Shown: positions 15,499-23,186 of the stretch, piece by piece | Numbering within the stretch: position 1 is the first letter of the stretch | Layout: each line of letters opens with the position of its first letter | Assembly: GCA_015258485.1 (NCBI GenBank) | Contig: JABZIF010000005.1 | Span: 1-23,186, forward strand | Reading direction: 5' to 3' | From: Atopobiaceae bacterium | GTDB taxonomy: Bacteria > Actinomycetota > Coriobacteriia > Coriobacteriales > Atopobiaceae | DNA: 23,186 bases | Position numbers and translations under genes: made by a program | The notes under the pieces: generated by a model | What the model was told of the DNA's origin: nothing | The model's input: only the letters and a program-made list of their open reading frames with translations | Databases searched by the model: none

Positions 15499-16353
15499 GT
15501 GCCTACTATTAAGATTGCTGACGAGGCAGGCGCCTGTTATGGTGTTGAGCGTGCTTTAGAGATGGTTCAACAAGCAGTTAAAGATGCTCGTGCACCTGTT
15601 CGAACACTCGGTCCTCTCATTCATAATCCACGCGTTGTTTCCTCACTACAAAAACAAGGTGTTGAAGTTGTAAATTCTGCTTCAGAAGCCTCTGGAAGTT
15701 CTTTACTTTTACGTACGCATGGTGTTACTCCAGAAGAAGAACAGAGAGCAAAAGACGGCTGTATTGATGTCCTAGACGCAACGTGTCCTTTTGTAAAGAA
15801 AGTTCATGCTGCTGCGGAACTTCTCGCTAAACAAGGTTATGCCGTATATGTAATAGGGGAGGCAGGGCATCCTGAAGTTGAGGCAACGTTAGCTCATGTA
15901 CCAGGGGCTATCGCTATTGATTCCAAAGAAGACGTGGCAGCACATGAAGATTCAATTCGGACTGCTAAAAAGGTAGGTTTGGTGGTACAAACTACTATGA
16001 ATGCTGCACGACTTTCTGAGGTTGTTTGTGCTGTATTACCTTTGGTTGATGAGTTGCGTGTTATGAATACAATTTGTGAAGCAACTGCTGGACATCAAAG
16101 TTCTTGTCAGAAGCTTGCTCAAGAATCTGATGTCATGATTGTCATTGGTGGAAGAATTTCAGCAAATACTACTCGACTTGCAGAAATCTCAAAACAATAT
16201 TGTCCTGCTACTTATCACATTGAAGATGTAAGTGAGCTTAATCCCGCATGGTTTGAAGGAGCAGAGCATATTGGTATTACTGCTGGAGCATCAACTCCGG
16301 AAGCACATATAAACGCAGTTAAATCTGCCATAGAGAACATTGTAGACGTATAA
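15499..16353 (+). CDS. ispH: 4-hydroxy-3-methylbut-2-enyl diphosphate reductase
   Basis: IspH converts HMBPP to IPP and DMAPP, the last MEP step, with an iron-sulfur cluster. The start is GTG 15499, with GGAAGGA inside the end of cmk-plsC. The 284-residue product has all three cluster cysteines: Cys13 (ACYGVERA), Cys96 (DATCPFV) and Cys193 (TICEAT). It also has the substrate-binding histidines His42 (IHNPRVV), His74 (THGV) and His124 with Glu126 (GHPEVE), plus the SANTTRL and AGASTPE motifs. It looks fully functional. It sits 3 bases after the fusion gene and 1 base before the DUF512 gene, so it is certainly in the same transcript. Confidence 0.96.
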   Translation: MPTIKIADEAGACYGVERALEMVQQAVKDARAPVRTLGPLIHNPRVVSSLQKQGVEVVNSASEASGSSLLLRTHGVTPEEEQRAKDGCIDVLDATCPFVKKVHAAAELLAKQGYAVYVIGEAGHPEVEATLAHVPGAIAIDSKEDVAAHEDSIRTAKKVGLVVQTTMNAARLSEVVCAVLPLVDELRVMNTICEATAGHQSSCQKLAQESDVMIVIGGRISANTTRLAEISKQYCPATYHIEDVSELNPAWFEGAEHIGITAGASTPEAHINAVKSAIENIVDV

Positions 16354-16354
16354 C

Positions 16355-17731
16355 ATGGAACAACGTGCAGATTATGGGAATACAAAATCAGGCGGTCTTG
16401 GCGCTCTTATCGAGACTGTTGAAGAAGGAAGTCCTGCATGGAAAGCGGGACTAAAACCAGGTATGCGTATCGAGAAAGTCAACGGGGTTGTTCCTCATGA
16501 TCTTATTGACTGGCGTTGGGAGGCGGACGGACCCGTCTGCGAACTTGAGGTTTCTCTCCCAGAAGATGAAGGTCTTTATGAATGCACTCTTGAACGTCAA
16601 TCTGGAGAAGACTGGGGCATTGACTTTGTTGATGTTCTTTTCGACGGGATTAAGACCTGTGTAAATGCTTGTCAGTTCTGTTTTATGTCAATGCTTCCAG
16701 AAGATATGCGACCATCACTTTCTATTAGAGATGATGATTATCGACTAAGCTTTTTACAAGGCAATTTTGTAACGTTGACTAATCTCACCGATGAAGATGT
16801 CGAGCGTATTATTTCTCACAAATTAGAGCCCATGAACGTATCCCTACATGCTATTTCTTCCGATGTTCGTCGTAATCTTATTGGCGCTCGTGCATATCGA
16901 GGAATTGAAGTGCTCGAGCAACTCATGGACGCCGGTATTGAGATACATGGGCAGATTGTTTTATGTCCTAATATAAACGACGGAGAAGAGTTAAATAAAA
17001 CACTCAATTGGGTTGAGGCTCATCAGCAGATAACATCACTTGCCATTGTTCCCTTGGGCTACACTAAGGACTCAACTCGTTTTAATCATTCTTATTCTGA
17101 TGATGTTGAACTGTCTCGTTCAGTCGTCAAAATTGTTGAACCATATCAAGAACGGGCGAGAAAATCACTGGGAATAACGCGTTTTCAACTTTCTGATGAG
17201 TTCTATGTTGATGCTCAACTGCCTGTTCCACCTGCATATACCTATGATGGATATCCACAATTTTACGATGGTATTGGCATGCTGAGAAGCTTTCTTGATG
17301 AAGCTGAGGAAGTCTGTCACACCATGGCCTCCGATCTCCATGATGCAGATACATATTTACAGCAGCAAAATTACCGTATTTTAATTGTTGTTGGAGAAGC
17401 TGCTCAAAGTACTATTCAAACGTTCTGTGACACATGGTCGCCTTCAGGTAGAGTTTCAACATTTGCCGTAAGGAATGAGTTTTTTGGGGGAGATGTAAAC
17501 GTTACTGGACTTATCTGTGCCGTAGATCTCTTAGCTCAAATTTCTCAAGATCTTACGAATACACTGGTAGTACTTCCTGAAGTGATGTTTAATTTTGATA
17601 AAGTTACCCTTGATGGCATGACTCAAGCAGATCTTATTGCACAATTAAAATCTCGTGGTGCAAAAGTGATTGTTTCTATACCAGGTGCAACTCACATTGC
17701 TGAGTCGTGTCTCGCTGAGCTCAAAGTATAG
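16355..17731 (+). CDS. DUF512 radical-SAM-like protein with N-terminal PDZ domain
   Basis: A 458-residue protein of unknown function from a family often found next to der. An N-terminal PDZ-like domain (about 12-60: GGLGALIETVEEGSPAWKAGLKPGMRIEKVNG, of which only the start and end are diagnostic) precedes a radical-SAM-type core. The cluster motif is CX3CX2C at Cys102, Cys106 and Cys109. It is followed by the family signature of MLPEDMR, DDDYRLSFLQGN and TLTNL. The C-terminal ~170 residues form the DUF512 region, including PPAYTYDGYPQFYDGIGML and a Rossmann-like tail with GAAQ-type loops. It lies one base after ispH and 51 bases before der. The reaction and substrate are undescribed as far as I know. 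Confidence 0.9.
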   Translation: MEQRADYGNTKSGGLGALIETVEEGSPAWKAGLKPGMRIEKVNGVVPHDLIDWRWEADGPVCELEVSLPEDEGLYECTLERQSGEDWGIDFVDVLFDGIKTCVNACQFCFMSMLPEDMRPSLSIRDDDYRLSFLQGNFVTLTNLTDEDVERIISHKLEPMNVSLHAISSDVRRNLIGARAYRGIEVLEQLMDAGIEIHGQIVLCPNINDGEELNKTLNWVEAHQQITSLAIVPLGYTKDSTRFNHSYSDDVELSRSVVKIVEPYQERARKSLGITRFQLSDEFYVDAQLPVPPAYTYDGYPQFYDGIGMLRSFLDEAEEVCHTMASDLHDADTYLQQQNYRILIVVGEAAQSTIQTFCDTWSPSGRVSTFAVRNEFFGGDVNVTGLICAVDLLAQISQDLTNTLVVLPEVMFNFDKVTLDGMTQADLIAQLKSRGAKVIVSIPGATHIAESCLAELKV

Positions 17732-17737
17732 GATTAG

Positions 17738-17765
17738 TTGAGTTTGCTGGTATTATTACTATAGC
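17738..17765 (+). promoter_or_regulatory. Candidate internal promoter before der
   Basis: TTGAGT (17738-17743) and TATAGC (17760-17765) are spaced by 16 bases in the only clear gap of the long gene run. The expected start would fall just before the GAAAGGTG ribosome site of der, leaving a very short leader. Motif evidence only. Confidence 0.3.
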
Positions 17766-17782
17766 TGATTGAAAGGTGAAAC

Positions 17783-19108
17783 ATGGCTAAGCCCATTGTT
17801 GCTATTGTTGGACGTCCTAATGTGGGTAAGTCCACGCTGGTTAATAGAATTGCCGAGAAACGCGATGCAATTGTTCATGAATCTCGTGGCGTTACCAGGG
17901 ATCGTTCTTATCACGATGCTGATTGGAACGGCAGAGAATTTACTCTGATTGATACTGGTGGTATTGAATCAATTAAATCTAAGGATCACTTTGCACCACA
18001 TATTCGTGAACAAGCCTTATTAGCTTGTGAAGAAGCGGATATTATCGTGTTTGTGGTAGATGGCACAACAGGGGTTACTGATGAAGATGAGGAAGTTGCT
18101 CGCATTGTGCGAAAATCTTCAAAGCCCGTTTTCTTAGTAGTAAATAAAAAGGATAATCCCACGAACGAACAAGACGGTCTATGGGATTTCTATGCGCTTG
18201 GTTGTGGAGAGCCCATTCCACTTTCCGCATCACATGGACATGGTACTGGCGATCTTTTAGATGATGTTGTAAATGCATTTCCAGAAAAAACTGAAGAATC
18301 GGAAGACGATGGTATTTTGAGTTTGGCGATTATCGGTAGACCAAATGTTGGTAAATCTTCATTAGCAAATCGCCTGGCTAATAAGAAACGCTCTATTGTA
18401 TCTGATGTTGCTGGAACTACTCGTGATGCAATTGACACCATGATTGAATGGAAAGAAACTCCAATAAAGCTGGTTGATACTGCTGGTATTCGTAAAAAGA
18501 GTCAGGTGCATGAGGATGTAGAGTATTACAGTTTAGTGCGCGGGCTCCAAGCAATGGATAGGGCAGATGTTTGCCTTCTGGTGGTTGACTCTTCAGTTGG
18601 TGTTACTGAACAAGATCAGAAACTTGCTAATATGGCTATTGAGCGTGGTTGTGGGCTTGTTTTATTGCTTAATAAATGGGATCTCATTGACACTGAGGCA
18701 AAACGTGATGAAGTAGCAGCTTCTGTTGAAAAACGTTTAGCCTTTGCTCCATGGATTGCTGCAATCAATGTTTCTGCTCTTACGGGTCGTGCAATAGATA
18801 AAGTACTTGCTGCCGCTATTTCTGCTGCAGAAGCACGAGCTATCCAGCTTAAAACTTCTGAGCTTAATGAACTTCTCGCCCAGATTCGTGAAGGCGGACA
18901 TACCGTTTCTAATCGCGGACGGCGTCTTAAAATGCATTACGCTACTCAAACAGGTTTCAAGCCGCCTGTTATTTCTTTTTGGTGTAATGCTCCGGATTTA
19001 GTTGATGATAATTTTGAACGTTTTATTGAGAATCGACTACGAGAAAAATTTAGCTTAGTTGGCACTCCTATTCGTCTTAAATTCCGTAAGAAGGTTGAAT
19101 CTAAGTAA
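17783..19108 (+). CDS. der: Ribosome-biogenesis GTPase Der (EngA)
   Basis: Der is an essential double GTPase that acts in 50S subunit assembly. The 441-residue product starts at ATG 17783 with GAAAGGTG upstream. GTPase domain 1 has GRPNVGKST (10-18), DTGG and NKKD. An acidic linker (ESEDDG) leads to domain 2 with GRPNVGKSS (from 185), DTAG and NKWD. The C-terminal KH-like domain (about 350-441) ends in FRKKVESK and includes GRRLKMHYATQ. Length and order match the family. It overlaps plsY by one base (TAATG). Confidence 0.97.
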   Translation: MAKPIVAIVGRPNVGKSTLVNRIAEKRDAIVHESRGVTRDRSYHDADWNGREFTLIDTGGIESIKSKDHFAPHIREQALLACEEADIIVFVVDGTTGVTDEDEEVARIVRKSSKPVFLVVNKKDNPTNEQDGLWDFYALGCGEPIPLSASHGHGTGDLLDDVVNAFPEKTEESEDDGILSLAIIGRPNVGKSSLANRLANKKRSIVSDVAGTTRDAIDTMIEWKETPIKLVDTAGIRKKSQVHEDVEYYSLVRGLQAMDRADVCLLVVDSSVGVTEQDQKLANMAIERGCGLVLLLNKWDLIDTEAKRDEVAASVEKRLAFAPWIAAINVSALTGRAIDKVLAAAISAAEARAIQLKTSELNELLAQIREGGHTVSNRGRRLKMHYATQTGFKPPVISFWCNAPDLVDDNFERFIENRLREKFSLVGTPIRLKFRKKVESK

Positions 19109-19770
19109 TGTCAGGAATTGTTGTAGCACTTATTTTTGGACTCATTGCCTTTGCCATTGGTGGCATTCCGTTTGGACTCATTATTGCAAGCGTTATGGCA
19201 CATGAAGATATACGTAAATTAGGTTCTGGCAATATTGGAACAACAAACGTCGCCCGCAATGCTGGGAAGGCTGCAGGTATTCTCACACTTCTTTGCGATG
19301 CTCTTAAAGGGTTTATAAGTGTGATGTTAGTACGCCTTTTTTTATCAAATTATGGCTTTGTCCCTCTTGTCTCAGGTAATTCTGCAGCTGAAGCAGAGTT
19401 GCTTGTTTCTTTTGTCTACACATGCTGTGTACTTGGACATATTTTCTCGCCATGGCTTCATTTTCATGGTGGAAAGGGAATTGCTGTTGGATTTGGTGGC
19501 GGACTTGCTGTAAATCCATTTGCAGCTCTTCTTGCTCTTGCGGTATTTTTTACCCTTGCTATTCCAACTAGATATGTTTCGCTTGGTTCAATTGGTGCTG
19601 CAGTAGCTATTCCAATATTTTGTTTGCTTTTTGGGATGGATGTACTTGCTTCAATTCCTGTTTTTGTTGTAGGAGCTACGGTAATTTGGGCGCACCGCTC
19701 AAACATCCAAAAACTTAATGCAGGAAATGAGCGTAAATTCTCATTTGGCGATAAGAAAAAGGATAAGTAA
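19108..19770 (+). CDS. plsY: Acyl-phosphate:glycerol-3-phosphate acyltransferase PlsY
   Basis: PlsY transfers an acyl group from acyl-phosphate to glycerol 3-phosphate, the first step of phosphatidic acid synthesis, in the membrane. The 220-residue product has about five helices and the three family motifs: GSGNIGTTN (39-47) after helix 1, FHGGKG (119-124), and the late THRSN-like segment AHRSNIQKL. It overlaps der by one base and precedes gpsA by 2 bases. With the PlsC domain at 13933 and GpsA next door, the operon covers three linked steps of phospholipid precursor synthesis. PlsX is not in the window. Confidence 0.95.
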   Translation: MSGIVVALIFGLIAFAIGGIPFGLIIASVMAHEDIRKLGSGNIGTTNVARNAGKAAGILTLLCDALKGFISVMLVRLFLSNYGFVPLVSGNSAAEAELLVSFVYTCCVLGHIFSPWLHFHGGKGIAVGFGGGLAVNPFAALLALAVFFTLAIPTRYVSLGSIGAAVAIPIFCLLFGMDVLASIPVFVVGATVIWAHRSNIQKLNAGNERKFSFGDKKKDK

Positions 19771-19772
19771 CT

Positions 19773-20783
19773 ATGAAAAAAGTTGCTGTTATTGGCTCGG
19801 GATCGTGGGGAACCGCCCTTTCAACACTACTTGCTTCAACATCTGATTCTGTTGTAATTTGGTCAAGAGAATCAGACATTGCCGATTCAATTACTACTGA
19901 ACACTTTAACTGTAGACATCTTTCTACAGCAAAGCTTCCAGAGAATATTTTCTCTACCACATCTCAAGAGCAGGCTCTTACAGATTCAGATGCCATCGTT
20001 TTAGCAGCTCCTTCTGCATTTTTGCGCTCTGTTTGTGCTGCTTGTGTACCTTTTATAAATTCTGATGTTGATGTCCTTGTTCTTTCTAAAGGCATGGAGG
20101 CTAATAGCCATAAACTTATGCATGAAGTTGCTGCTGATGAGCTAGGCAATCAGTCGAGAATTGCAGTGTTGTCTGGCCCTAACCATGCAGAGGAAGTCAT
20201 TAAGCAGGGAATTTCTGCTGCCGTTGTTGCCTCAGAAAACGTTGAGGTTGCAAAGCGATTCCAAGCACTTCTATCACGGCCTTACTTTAGAACGTACATT
20301 AGCTCTGATGTCCGAGGTGTTGAAGCCTGCGCCGCTGCTAAAAATGTTGTTGCAATTGCCTGTGGTATTGCTGCGGGAATGGGTAATGGAGATAATACTT
20401 TAGCTGCACTTATGACACGCGGTCTTGCAGAGCTTGGTCGTGTTGTATGTGCTATTGGCGGAGACCCTATGACCTGTATGGGTCTTGCCGGAATGGGAGA
20501 CCTTGTTGCAACGTGTACGTCCAAACATTCTAGAAATAGAACATTCGGTGAAGCTCTTGTTGCAGGTAAAACTCTTGAAAGCTATCAGGCTGACACAGGA
20601 ATGGTCGTAGAAGGTGCTCAAGCGGTTATTGGACTGTACGAACTTGGGCAGCAAATGAACATTGAAATGCCCATTACTTCAGCGGTTCATGCAGTGCTAT
20701 ACGAAGGAGCTTCTCTCAAGGACATCACTACACGTTTAACAAATCGTCTTCCCAATGAAGAATTTTATGGAATGACTCGATAG
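19773..20783 (+). CDS. gpsA: NAD(P)H-dependent glycerol-3-phosphate dehydrogenase
   Basis: GpsA reduces dihydroxyacetone phosphate to sn-glycerol 3-phosphate, the substrate of neighbouring PlsY. The 336-residue product has the N-terminal dinucleotide motif GSGSWGTAL (8-16), catalytic Lys106 (SKGME) and Lys190 (AAKNVVAIACG), and the substrate motif GLAGMGDLVATCTSKHSRN (237-255). The NGDNTLAALMTRGLAE helix is also typical. The length is normal and no odd feature is visible. It lies 2 bases after plsY and 10 bases before rpe, with GGAG-type ribosome signals in the gaps. Confidence 0.97.
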   Translation: MKKVAVIGSGSWGTALSTLLASTSDSVVIWSRESDIADSITTEHFNCRHLSTAKLPENIFSTTSQEQALTDSDAIVLAAPSAFLRSVCAACVPFINSDVDVLVLSKGMEANSHKLMHEVAADELGNQSRIAVLSGPNHAEEVIKQGISAAVVASENVEVAKRFQALLSRPYFRTYISSDVRGVEACAAAKNVVAIACGIAAGMGNGDNTLAALMTRGLAELGRVVCAIGGDPMTCMGLAGMGDLVATCTSKHSRNRTFGEALVAGKTLESYQADTGMVVEGAQAVIGLYELGQQMNIEMPITSAVHAVLYEGASLKDITTRLTNRLPNEEFYGMTR

Positions 20784-20793
20784 GAGTGTATAA

Positions 20794-21468
20794 ATGAAGA
20801 ATGTTTTAATTGCTCCGTCCGTCCTCTCGGCTGATTTTTCTTGCTTAAAAAGCGAGCTAGATTCAATCGCAAGTGCAGACTACATCCATTACGATGTTAT
20901 GGATGGTCATTTTGTTCCTAATATTTCTTTTGGTCCAGAAATTTTTTCGTACTGCAAGAAGTCTTCTGATTTGCCCATTGATGTACATCTTATGGTTACC
21001 AATCCATCAGAAATTGCACCTTTGTTCCTTCAAAGAGGGGCAGACATTGTAACTTTTCATTACGAGGCAGAGGTTCATTCTCATCGTCTAATTCATTTGA
21101 TTAAAGACTCAGGTGCTAAAGCAGGCATATCTTTGTGTCCAGGAACTCCTGTGAGCGTTTTAGAGAATCTTATTGATGATCTTGACCTTGTTCTTATCAT
21201 GACCGTAAACCCCGGCTTTGGCGGACAGAAATTCATCACTCATTCCATCGAGAAACTCTATGCACTTAAAGAGCTTTGTCGTAAACACGATGTATCGCCT
21301 CTTATTGAAGTTGATGGTGGAGTTAGCGCGGATAATGCGGGAAAAGTAGTTGCTGCAGGTGCAAACATGTTGGTAGCAGGCAGCGCAGTATTTGGTCAAA
21401 CGGACAGAGCTAAAACTATTGAGGCTATTCGCTTAGCAGGTGAACCAGCCCTTATTATTCAAGCTTAA
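20794..21468 (+). CDS. rpe: Ribulose-phosphate 3-epimerase
   Basis: Rpe interconverts ribulose 5-phosphate and xylulose 5-phosphate in the pentose phosphate pathway. The 224-residue TIM-barrel protein has the expected metal and catalytic residues: Ser12 (PSVLSADF), His32 and Asp34 (HYDVMDGHFVPN), His65 (DVHLMV) and Asp174 (EVDGGV). The phosphate loop MTVNPGFGGQKF (136-147) and AGSAVF (195-200) are intact. The TAGGAG ribosome site overlaps the gpsA stop codon. Rpe is often placed near ribosome-assembly GTPases; here it follows gpsA. Confidence 0.97.
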   Translation: MKNVLIAPSVLSADFSCLKSELDSIASADYIHYDVMDGHFVPNISFGPEIFSYCKKSSDLPIDVHLMVTNPSEIAPLFLQRGADIVTFHYEAEVHSHRLIHLIKDSGAKAGISLCPGTPVSVLENLIDDLDLVLIMTVNPGFGGQKFITHSIEKLYALKELCRKHDVSPLIEVDGGVSADNAGKVVAAGANMLVAGSAVFGQTDRAKTIEAIRLAGEPALIIQA

Positions 21469-21489
21469 CCTTAACCTAAGGTATTACTC

Positions 21490-22638
21490 ATGGATTATGT
21501 GTACTTAGACTATGCAGCTTCTGCTCCTCTGCGTCCAGAAGCTCTTGCTGCCGAGAAGGCCTACGAAACTTCAATAATTGCTGGAGTTAATCCTAACTCT
21601 TTGCATACGCTTGGACGTCAAGCAGCTCGTGCGCTTGATGGTGCGCGTGCAGACTTGGTACGGGTATTGGGAGGTAACTTTAGGGCTCCTGGCGTTATTT
21701 TTTGCTCTGGTGGAACGGAAGCAAATAATTTAGCAGTACTTGGAATTGCAGAAGGAGCAAGAAATAAAAAAAGACAACGTACAACTGTTGTTTTTTCTGC
21801 TATTGAACATGACTCTATTCTCGATGTCGCTCCTGTTCTTCGCGAGAGGGGATTTGAAGTAAGAATCGTTCAACCTGACCGTAAAGGGAAGATTGAACCT
21901 TATGCACTTGAAAGCCTTCTTGACGAAAATGTTGCACTTGTTTCTGTCATGTACGCAAACAATGAAACAGGTGTCATTCAACCGATACCAGAGCTTGCTC
22001 AGGCAGCCCATAAGGTTGGAGCTCTTTTTCATACTGATGCTGTACAAGCCTTTGGCCGTATTCCTCTTGATGTTTTAGATGTAGACGCTATAAGCATTGC
22101 AGCACATAAAATTGGTGGTCCTTTTGGAATTGCATCACTTGTTGTACGCTCTAAGACTCCGCTTAGAGCTCAAAGTTTTGGTGGAGGACAAGAAGCTGGC
22201 CGTAGGCATGGTACACAAGACGTAAGGAGTGCCCTTGGATTTGCAGCAGCAGCAAAATGGTGCCAACTTCATTTAGATGAAACGCAGGAAATAGTTTCTT
22301 CTCGTGCTAATAAGATGTATAAGAAGCTTTGCACATCATCAAAAATTAAACCAACAACTGAAGCATATACTGGTGGAGACCACATGCCTGGTACCATTAG
22401 TATTCTTGTACCATCAATGGATTCCGAGACATTAGTTCTTAAGCTTGATCAAGCAGGCTTTGAGGTCTCTGCAGGTTCTGCGTGCTCATCGAGCTCACTT
22501 GCTGCCAGTCATGTTTTAACCGCTATGGGTATTTCAAAAAATGATGCTCTTGGAAGTCTAAGAATTTCTTTTGACGAGCGTGTAGGTGAGAGTGAGCTTA
22601 ATGATTTCTGTGAGACGCTTTTAGGTATTGTTGGGTAA
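21490..22638 (+). CDS. Cysteine desulfurase, NifS/IscS family
   Basis: A PLP enzyme that takes sulfur from cysteine for Fe-S clusters or tRNA thiolation. The 382-residue product has the PLP lysine at 207 (IAAHKIGGP), HTDAVQ (181-186), the SGGTEANN helix start (73-80), the EHDS motif (106-109) and RHGTQDV (239-245). The catalytic cysteine is 332 in SAGSACSSSS, the class I (NifS/IscS) type. Three Fe-S enzymes or candidates (IspG, IspH, DUF512) are encoded nearby, so a supply role is plausible. No IscU, MnmA or ThiI partner is visible before the window ends, so the pathway is open. It starts 21 bases after rpe. Confidence 0.94.
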   Translation: MDYVYLDYAASAPLRPEALAAEKAYETSIIAGVNPNSLHTLGRQAARALDGARADLVRVLGGNFRAPGVIFCSGGTEANNLAVLGIAEGARNKKRQRTTVVFSAIEHDSILDVAPVLRERGFEVRIVQPDRKGKIEPYALESLLDENVALVSVMYANNETGVIQPIPELAQAAHKVGALFHTDAVQAFGRIPLDVLDVDAISIAAHKIGGPFGIASLVVRSKTPLRAQSFGGGQEAGRRHGTQDVRSALGFAAAAKWCQLHLDETQEIVSSRANKMYKKLCTSSKIKPTTEAYTGGDHMPGTISILVPSMDSETLVLKLDQAGFEVSAGSACSSSSLAASHVLTAMGISKNDALGSLRISFDERVGESELNDFCETLLGIVG

Positions 22639-22667
22639 CAAACATACTATTTTTAACTTTGATTATG

Positions 22668-22695
22668 TTGTGAGAATATATTGTCTTCTTATACG
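22668..22695 (+). promoter_or_regulatory. Candidate promoter of the coiled-coil gene
   Basis: TTGTGA (22668-22673) and TATACG (22690-22695) are spaced by 16 bases in the 92-base gap after the desulfurase gene. Several other AT-rich hexamers nearby fit almost as well, so the exact promoter is uncertain. Confidence 0.3.
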
Positions 22696-22730
22696 GTAGA
22701 CTAAATACGTAACCGAATATAGGAGGCCGT

Positions 22731-23186
22731 ATGAGTGAGTCTGTTAATTTGATGCAGCTCCAAGAAATCGATTTAAAGCTGCTAAAACTCGCATCTACCT
22801 TGGCCTCAATGCCACAAAATCAAAAAATAAATAATGTTGAACTTGCTTATAAGAAAATTGCATCTCAGCTTAAAAAGGTATTGGGCGCAAAGAAAGATAT
22901 TGAGATTGATATCTCTGATATTAAGGATCAACGTAATCATTATGTTCAGAAAACAGCTGAAGTAAAAGCCGTCGCTGAGTTGGCTACTAATCATCGTGAA
23001 GTAAGAGACTTTGATCAGCAGTTGTCTTCTCTAGCAAAAAATATTGAGAAATGTGATTTTAAACATGCCGAGCTTTTAAAAGAGCTTGAAAAATGTAAAG
23101 ATGCATATCAAGCGGCCCAGAATCTACAGAGTAAACTTGTAAAAGAGAAGAAGGCTCTTATTCTGTCATTAGAAAAAGAATCTTCT
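22731..23186 (+). CDS. COG1579-like coiled-coil protein, 3'-truncated by window
   Basis: The frame is open from ATG 22731 to the window end (152 codons). It is preceded by the best ribosome site in the window, AGGAGG at 22721-22726. The N-terminus LMQLQEIDLKLLKLAS resembles the start of COG1579 proteins (long antiparallel coiled coil followed by a C4 zinc ribbon). The rest is a highly charged, Lys/Glu/Leu-rich helix with heptad spacing, including the VAELATNHREVRDFDQQL segment that in this family precedes the turn of the hairpin. The zinc ribbon would lie outside the window. Family members are reported as nucleic-acid or protein adaptors; no specific role is claimed. Confidence 0.8.
   Translation, partial: MSESVNLMQLQEIDLKLLKLASTLASMPQNQKINNVELAYKKIASQLKKVLGAKKDIEIDISDIKDQRNHYVQKTAEVKAVAELATNHREVRDFDQQLSSLAKNIEKCDFKHAELLKELEKCKDAYQAAQNLQSKLVKEKKALILSLEKESS

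Noticed and set aside
1..23186. Search for CRISPR arrays, insertion sequences, prophage genes, toxin-antitoxin pairs and defence islands.
   Set aside because: No direct-repeat array, transposase, integrase or recognisable defence domain was found on either strand.

Overview
The window is a low-GC (by eye roughly 40-43 %) bacterial chromosome segment that is almost fully coding. Nearly all genes lie on the + strand in tight, often overlapping order. Protein signatures point to the class Coriobacteriia, most likely an Atopobium/Lancefieldella/Fannyhessea-type member of the Atopobiaceae. Signs of this are actinobacterial-style operon content, an RseP with a large cytoplasmic insert, a Cmk-PlsC fusion, and frequent GTG/TTG starts. 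The assignment is inference from gene content, not from a marker search.

Region 1 (1-5212) is a housekeeping run: the 3' part of dxr, the site-2 protease rseP, ispG and proS. It combines isoprenoid synthesis by the MEP pathway, envelope proteolysis and tRNA charging.

Region 2 (5213-7913) is the irregular part. It holds a minus-strand ZIP metal transporter gene split by one in-frame amber codon, and a tRNA-like locus that reads as the 5' half of tRNA-Ala(GGC) joined to the 3' half of tRNA-Met(CAT). It also holds two unrecognised small four-helix membrane proteins, an intact tRNA-Val(CAC), and a stand-alone VOC domain related to the C-terminal part of some KDPG aldolases. A clear rho-independent terminator follows each tRNA locus.

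Region 3 (7946-9970) encodes an ABC-F ATPase with a C-terminal coiled coil.

Region 4 (10052-22638) is a long same-strand run: M50 protease, scpA, scpB, rluB-type pseudouridine synthase, histidine phosphatase, cmk-plsC fusion, ispH, DUF512 radical-SAM protein, der, plsY, gpsA, rpe and a cysteine desulfurase. Four junctions are one-base TAATG overlaps, which suggests translational coupling. Together these genes serve chromosome segregation (ScpAB), ribosome assembly (RluB, Der), CMP recycling, phospholipid synthesis (PlsC domain, PlsY, GpsA), isoprenoids (IspH) and sulfur mobilisation. The window ends inside a coiled-coil gene of COG1579 type with a strong AGGAGG ribosome binding site.

No insertion sequence, CRISPR array, prophage or defence system is visible, and no gene-free stretch exceeds about 150 bases. 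The most unusual items are the chimeric tRNA locus, the amber-split ZIP gene, the RseP insert and the Cmk-PlsC fusion.
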